From positions 1 to 25,857 of the forward strand of contig DIRQ01000008.1 in the NCBI GenBank assembly GCA_002424365.1: a DNA stretch of 25,857 bases, written 5' to 3'. Made by a program: the position numbers and the translations under genes. Below are positions 22,958 through 25,857 of the stretch, piece after piece. Under the pieces are notes generated by a model. The model was not told the origin of the DNA. It ran no database searches and saw only the letters and a list, made by a program, of their open reading frames with translations. The stretch is from Syntrophomonas sp. UBA5432 (GTDB lineage: Bacteria; Bacillota; Syntrophomonadia; Syntrophomonadales; Syntrophomonadaceae). The first letter of the stretch is position 1, and every line of letters begins with the position of its first letter.

Positions 22958-25330
22958 TTAATCCTGGTTCTTTAACGCTTCCACCATGTCTAATTGGCCG
23001 ACCTTGCGGATGGCCAACTGCTGTCCAATCCAGACAAAAATTATTGCTACCAGGGCAACAATAAAATAGGTGCGGGGATAAATGATAACCGGGAAACTAT
23101 ACAGGTCAGTACTGGCACTGGCCATGTATGCCGCCCCCGCTGCCTTGCCGGCAGGTAAGCCCAACCCAATACCTAATATCGCCTGAATCCAGGTTTCCTT
23201 ACGTAACAGACCTGCCACCTCCCCTCTTGAATACCCTAAAACGCGCAAGGAAGCTAATTCCCGCTGGCGTTCGTTGAAAGTCATAACCGAAGTATTATAA
23301 ATTATAGCCATTCCCAATAGCCCGGCAAAGAGAATCATCACTGTAATCGAAGTAGTTGCAGTTCCCATCAGTTCCTCATAAGTCTCCTGCTCTCGTGCGG
23401 GACTAGTTACCGAGCTTACACGGTTCATTTTCTGTAAGCGATTTTCCACTGATGACATCTGGGCTGCATCCAATTTCAAAAGGACAGTGCTGGCAATGTC
23501 TTGTTCTCCCAATAGATTGTTAGCAGTACTTAGCGATACATAAGATCCACTACCGGTCATAGGTTCATTTATGCCCATTATGATAAGGTAAGAACTGCGC
23601 GAGGGTCCAATCCCCAGCGTAGTTTCCGCCTTAACTTCATCTCCTACCTGTAATCCCAGTTTATCGGCAACCCGTTTACTAATAAGGATACCCTGGTCAG
23701 GAATTTGCCGCTCCTGCCCAAATTTATCGTACACTCGTTTTAACCGGCTGGAAGGTTCCATTCCCACCAGCACTTCATCCTCCGACTCTTCTCCGGCATA
23801 AAATTTTACCGGCAGCTCCATCATAGGTTCCATACGCTGCACTTCATCCCAGCGATTCCAATCTAAAATCTCAGTATACTTAACCGGTTCGGTAAAACGA
23901 ATTAAGTAATCGTAGCGGTTTATTTGCTTAAAGTTCTGGTTCATAAGATAGTCGGTAGCATCAAGGGAAAAACAGGCAAATACCAGCAGTACTACTGAAC
24001 TGATAATCCCTAAAACAGTAACCGCAAAACGTCCTCGGTTACGGAATATGGAACGCAGACTCATTTTCCAACTACTGTTTAACTGTTTCCATAACCAGGA
24101 CCAGTTCTCCATAAGGGTACGCCTCCCGGAAGAGGGCGGCTGGGTTCGCATAGCCTCTGCCGGGTTTATGCAGATTACCGAGCGGGAGGCCAAGAGCCCT
24201 GAAGCTATACCTACCATAGATGTAATCAGGAAGCTGTATAATACCACTTGAGTATTAATGTCATTTACCATAGCCGGAAGATTGAAATACTGGGCAAAAA
24301 GATTATTTAAAGCAGCGGCCAAACCCATCCCCAAAATACTGCCCAGAGTAGCTGCCACCAAACTGACAGCCAGGCCGTAGGAAGTATAATGCCACATTAT
24401 CCGCCGGTTATTGTAACCCAGTGCCTTCATAACACCAATGGACAACCGCTGGGAACGAATCAGGCGGGTAAGAATAATAAACTGTATGGCTGCCGCTACC
24501 AGGAAGAACATGAAAGGCATAGAACGAGCAAAAAGCTGGATACCGTCCAATTCCGCCTGCAATACAACATGGCTGGATTGATCCTTACGCGGATAGCTCG
24601 TTATATTCCCGTAAGGCGCCAGTATTTTCTCTATCTTCTGCTTAAGTTCTTCTTCATCCACCCCTGGTGCCAAATTTACCAGAATCTGATTTACCTGCCC
24701 CGGTAATCCCAGTATCTGCTGGGCATGAAGCTGAGAAACCATTAAAATCCCAAATCGCTCCGGTTCCGGAAAAAGGGAACCGGCATCTTTCATAGGATAG
24801 ATAAATTCCGGGCTGGTAGCGGTACCACTGACCGCCAGGGTTACTTTCTTGCCATCAGCAATAAGCTCGATATCCCTACCCGGAGTCAGGTGGTTGGCCT
24901 GGGCATACTGCGGATCAACCAATACGCTAACCTTACCTGTACCCTGGTCAAGTTGGCGACCTGATAGCATATGCAGGCGGTTAACCTCATTCTCCATGGG
25001 CAGGGGGTAACCCGTCAAACGACCGGTTATCCTCTCATTACCTTCCTTTATAATAGGAACATCCTTTTGAATACGCCCGGTAGCCTTAACTACTCCAGGC
25101 AAAGCTTCCACCTGGGCTACCACCGATTCCGGTGCCTTCACTACCGTAAAATTGTAATCCGCAAAACCATAATCCTGGTAAAAATGCTTCTGGGAGCGGC
25201 TTAAATTATAATAAGAGGTGGTCATGCCGATATATAATACTACCCCCAGGGTGACAATTACCACCAAGGCCAAAAACTGACCGCGAGTAGCCTGAATAGT
25301 TCGTAATAATTTACGGGTGAGGATACTCAT
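22958..25330 (-). CDS. FtsX/MacB-type ABC transporter permease
   Basis: A protein of about 790 residues. An N-terminal helix near 18-40 is followed by a large extracellular MacB-like domain, then an FtsX core of three helices near 260-380. A second extracellular domain and a second FtsX core at about 665-785 follow. The helix pair with GVMKALGYNNRRIMWHY and its repeat ASLRVLGYSRGEVAGLL mark the two FtsX cores. It is a fused duplicated permease, common in Firmicutes exporters. An ATG at 25336 is in frame, but the ribosome site AAAGGA is too close to it. The ATG at 25330 has better spacing and forms TAATG with the ATPase stop, so it is preferred. It works with the LolD-type ATPase upstream and the adaptor downstream. 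Confidence 0.92.
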   Translation of the reverse strand: MSILTRKLLRTIQATRGQFLALVVIVTLGVVLYIGMTTSYYNLSRSQKHFYQDYGFADYNFTVVKAPESVVAQVEALPGVVKATGRIQKDVPIIKEGNERITGRLTGYPLPMENEVNRLHMLSGRQLDQGTGKVSVLVDPQYAQANHLTPGRDIELIADGKKVTLAVSGTATSPEFIYPMKDAGSLFPEPERFGILMVSQLHAQQILGLPGQVNQILVNLAPGVDEEELKQKIEKILAPYGNITSYPRKDQSSHVVLQAELDGIQLFARSMPFMFFLVAAAIQFIILTRLIRSQRLSIGVMKALGYNNRRIMWHYTSYGLAVSLVAATLGSILGMGLAAALNNLFAQYFNLPAMVNDINTQVVLYSFLITSMVGIASGLLASRSVICINPAEAMRTQPPSSGRRTLMENWSWLWKQLNSSWKMSLRSIFRNRGRFAVTVLGIISSVVLLVFACFSLDATDYLMNQNFKQINRYDYLIRFTEPVKYTEILDWNRWDEVQRMEPMMELPVKFYAGEESEDEVLVGMEPSSRLKRVYDKFGQERQIPDQGILISKRVADKLGLQVGDEVKAETTLGIGPSRSSYLIIMGINEPMTGSGSYVSLSTANNLLGEQDIASTVLLKLDAAQMSSVENRLQKMNRVSSVTSPAREQETYEELMGTATTSITVMILFAGLLGMAIIYNTSVMTFNERQRELASLRVLGYSRGEVAGLLRKETWIQAILGIGLGLPAGKAAGAAYMASASTDLYSFPVIIYPRTYFIVALVAIIFVWIGQQLAIRKVGQLDMVEALKNQD

Positions 25331-25857
25331 TACCATTCAATCCTTTCCGGCGGCAGGGGATTATCATTTATGGAAACGTCTGCCGCCGAGCCGCTGCGCA
25401 TGCGTACCACCCGGTCGGCCATATCGGCAATAGCAGTATTATGGGTAACAATAATTACTGTACTGCCATGCTTTTTCTGGATATCGCGTAACAGTCGGAG
25501 CACCAGTTTACCCGTTTCATAATCCAGAGCCCCGGTGGGTTCATCGCAAAGCAGCAGCTTCGGGTTTTTGACAATTGCCCGGGCAATAGCTACCCGCTGC
25601 TGTTCACCACCACTTAGCTGGGAAGGGAAATGATCCCTTCTCTCCAACAGGTTCACATCCCGCAAAACATCATCAACCGTCAAAGGCTCTGCTACCAGTT
25701 CTGCCGCCAGAGCCACATTTTCAGCAGCGGTCAGGTCGGCTACCAGGTTATAGAACTGAAAAACGAACCCTACCTCTTGGCGCCGGTAACGAGTTAAATC
25801 TCCGTCACTGCCGTTAGTCAAGGCCTGATTACCATAAAGCATCTGCCCGCTGGAGGG
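25330..25857 (-). CDS. LolD/MacB-type ABC transporter ATPase, N-terminus missing
   Basis: The frame is open to the window edge and continues upstream (PSSGQ before MLYGNQ), so the Walker A region lies outside. Visible are the Q-loop VGFVFQFYNLVADLTAAEN, the signature LSGGEQQR, Walker B LLLCDEPTGALD and the switch His in IIVTHNTAIADMADRV. The VGFVFQ and PTGALD words are typical of the LolD/MacB/SalX group that energises FtsX-type permeases. At least 175 residues are present, about three quarters of the usual length. The ATG at 25842 is not the real start. The stop overlaps the permease start. It is the energy subunit of the tripartite system encoded downstream. Confidence 0.93.
   Translation of the reverse strand, partial: PSSGQMLYGNQALTNGSDGDLTRYRRQEVGFVFQFYNLVADLTAAENVALAAELVAEPLTVDDVLRDVNLLERRDHFPSQLSGGEQQRVAIARAIVKNPKLLLCDEPTGALDYETGKLVLRLLRDIQKKHGSTVIIVTHNTAIADMADRVVRMRSGSAADVSINDNPLPPERIEW

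Noticed and set aside
1..25857. CRISPR arrays, tRNA or rRNA genes, insertion sequences, prophage genes
   Set aside because: No regularly spaced short repeats, cloverleaf-type sequence, transposase or phage-like protein was seen on either strand.

Overview
The window looks like a chromosomal segment of a Clostridia-type Firmicute, possibly Syntrophomonadaceae-like; the family guess is only inference. Grounds are moderate GC, strong GGAGG-type ribosome binding sites, S-layer homology (SLH) domains, a lipoprotein solute-binding protein and a DUF2512 protein. Nearly all genes lie on the minus strand, so transcription runs from high to low coordinates. Several genes use TTG or ATG starts that are decided here by ribosome-binding-site spacing.

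Layout. 1-234 is the 3' end of a plus-strand DUF2512 membrane protein, separated by a bidirectional terminator from a MATE exporter (330-1739). Then comes a surface-protein operon: a 3096-residue secreted protein (3711-13001) made of FN3 modules, SbsA-type Ig-like (Big_5) modules and two RCC1-like beta-propellers, followed by an SLH-anchored protein (1876-3663). Its leader of about 630 nt (from near 13634) carries a structured RNA, three intrinsic terminators and a possible short ORF. 13734-18486 is an ABC import operon: a membrane-anchored Big_5 protein, a FecCD-type permease, an ATPase, a lipoprotein binding protein and a TiaS-like protein. It is preceded by a second copy of the same structured RNA (18660-18752) and a terminator. 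18875-21073 encodes a PepSY/YcdB-repeat protein with SLH domains. 21148-21712 is a ParE/Phd-type toxin-antitoxin pair. 21780-25857 is a LolD/FtsX/HlyD-type tripartite ABC transporter whose ATPase runs off the window.

Main point. The two structured leaders (13507-13602 and 18660-18752) share a conserved core, covarying stems and downstream terminators. They match what I know of the Moco (molybdenum cofactor) RNA motif, including the 3' GCCUCCC ... GGAAAGG signature. They have no room for the extra stem (P3), a form proposed to sense the tungsten cofactor. If correct, a FecCD-type importer (compare the molybdate/tungstate transporter MolBCA) and a giant extracellular FN3/RCC1 protein belong to one molybdenum/tungsten regulon. 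That would be an unexpected job for S-layer-type proteins: surface capture or sensing of oxyanions, or of an environment where Mo/W enzymes are used. The RNA class is recognised from memory and not by a covariance-model search. The role of the giant protein is inference.
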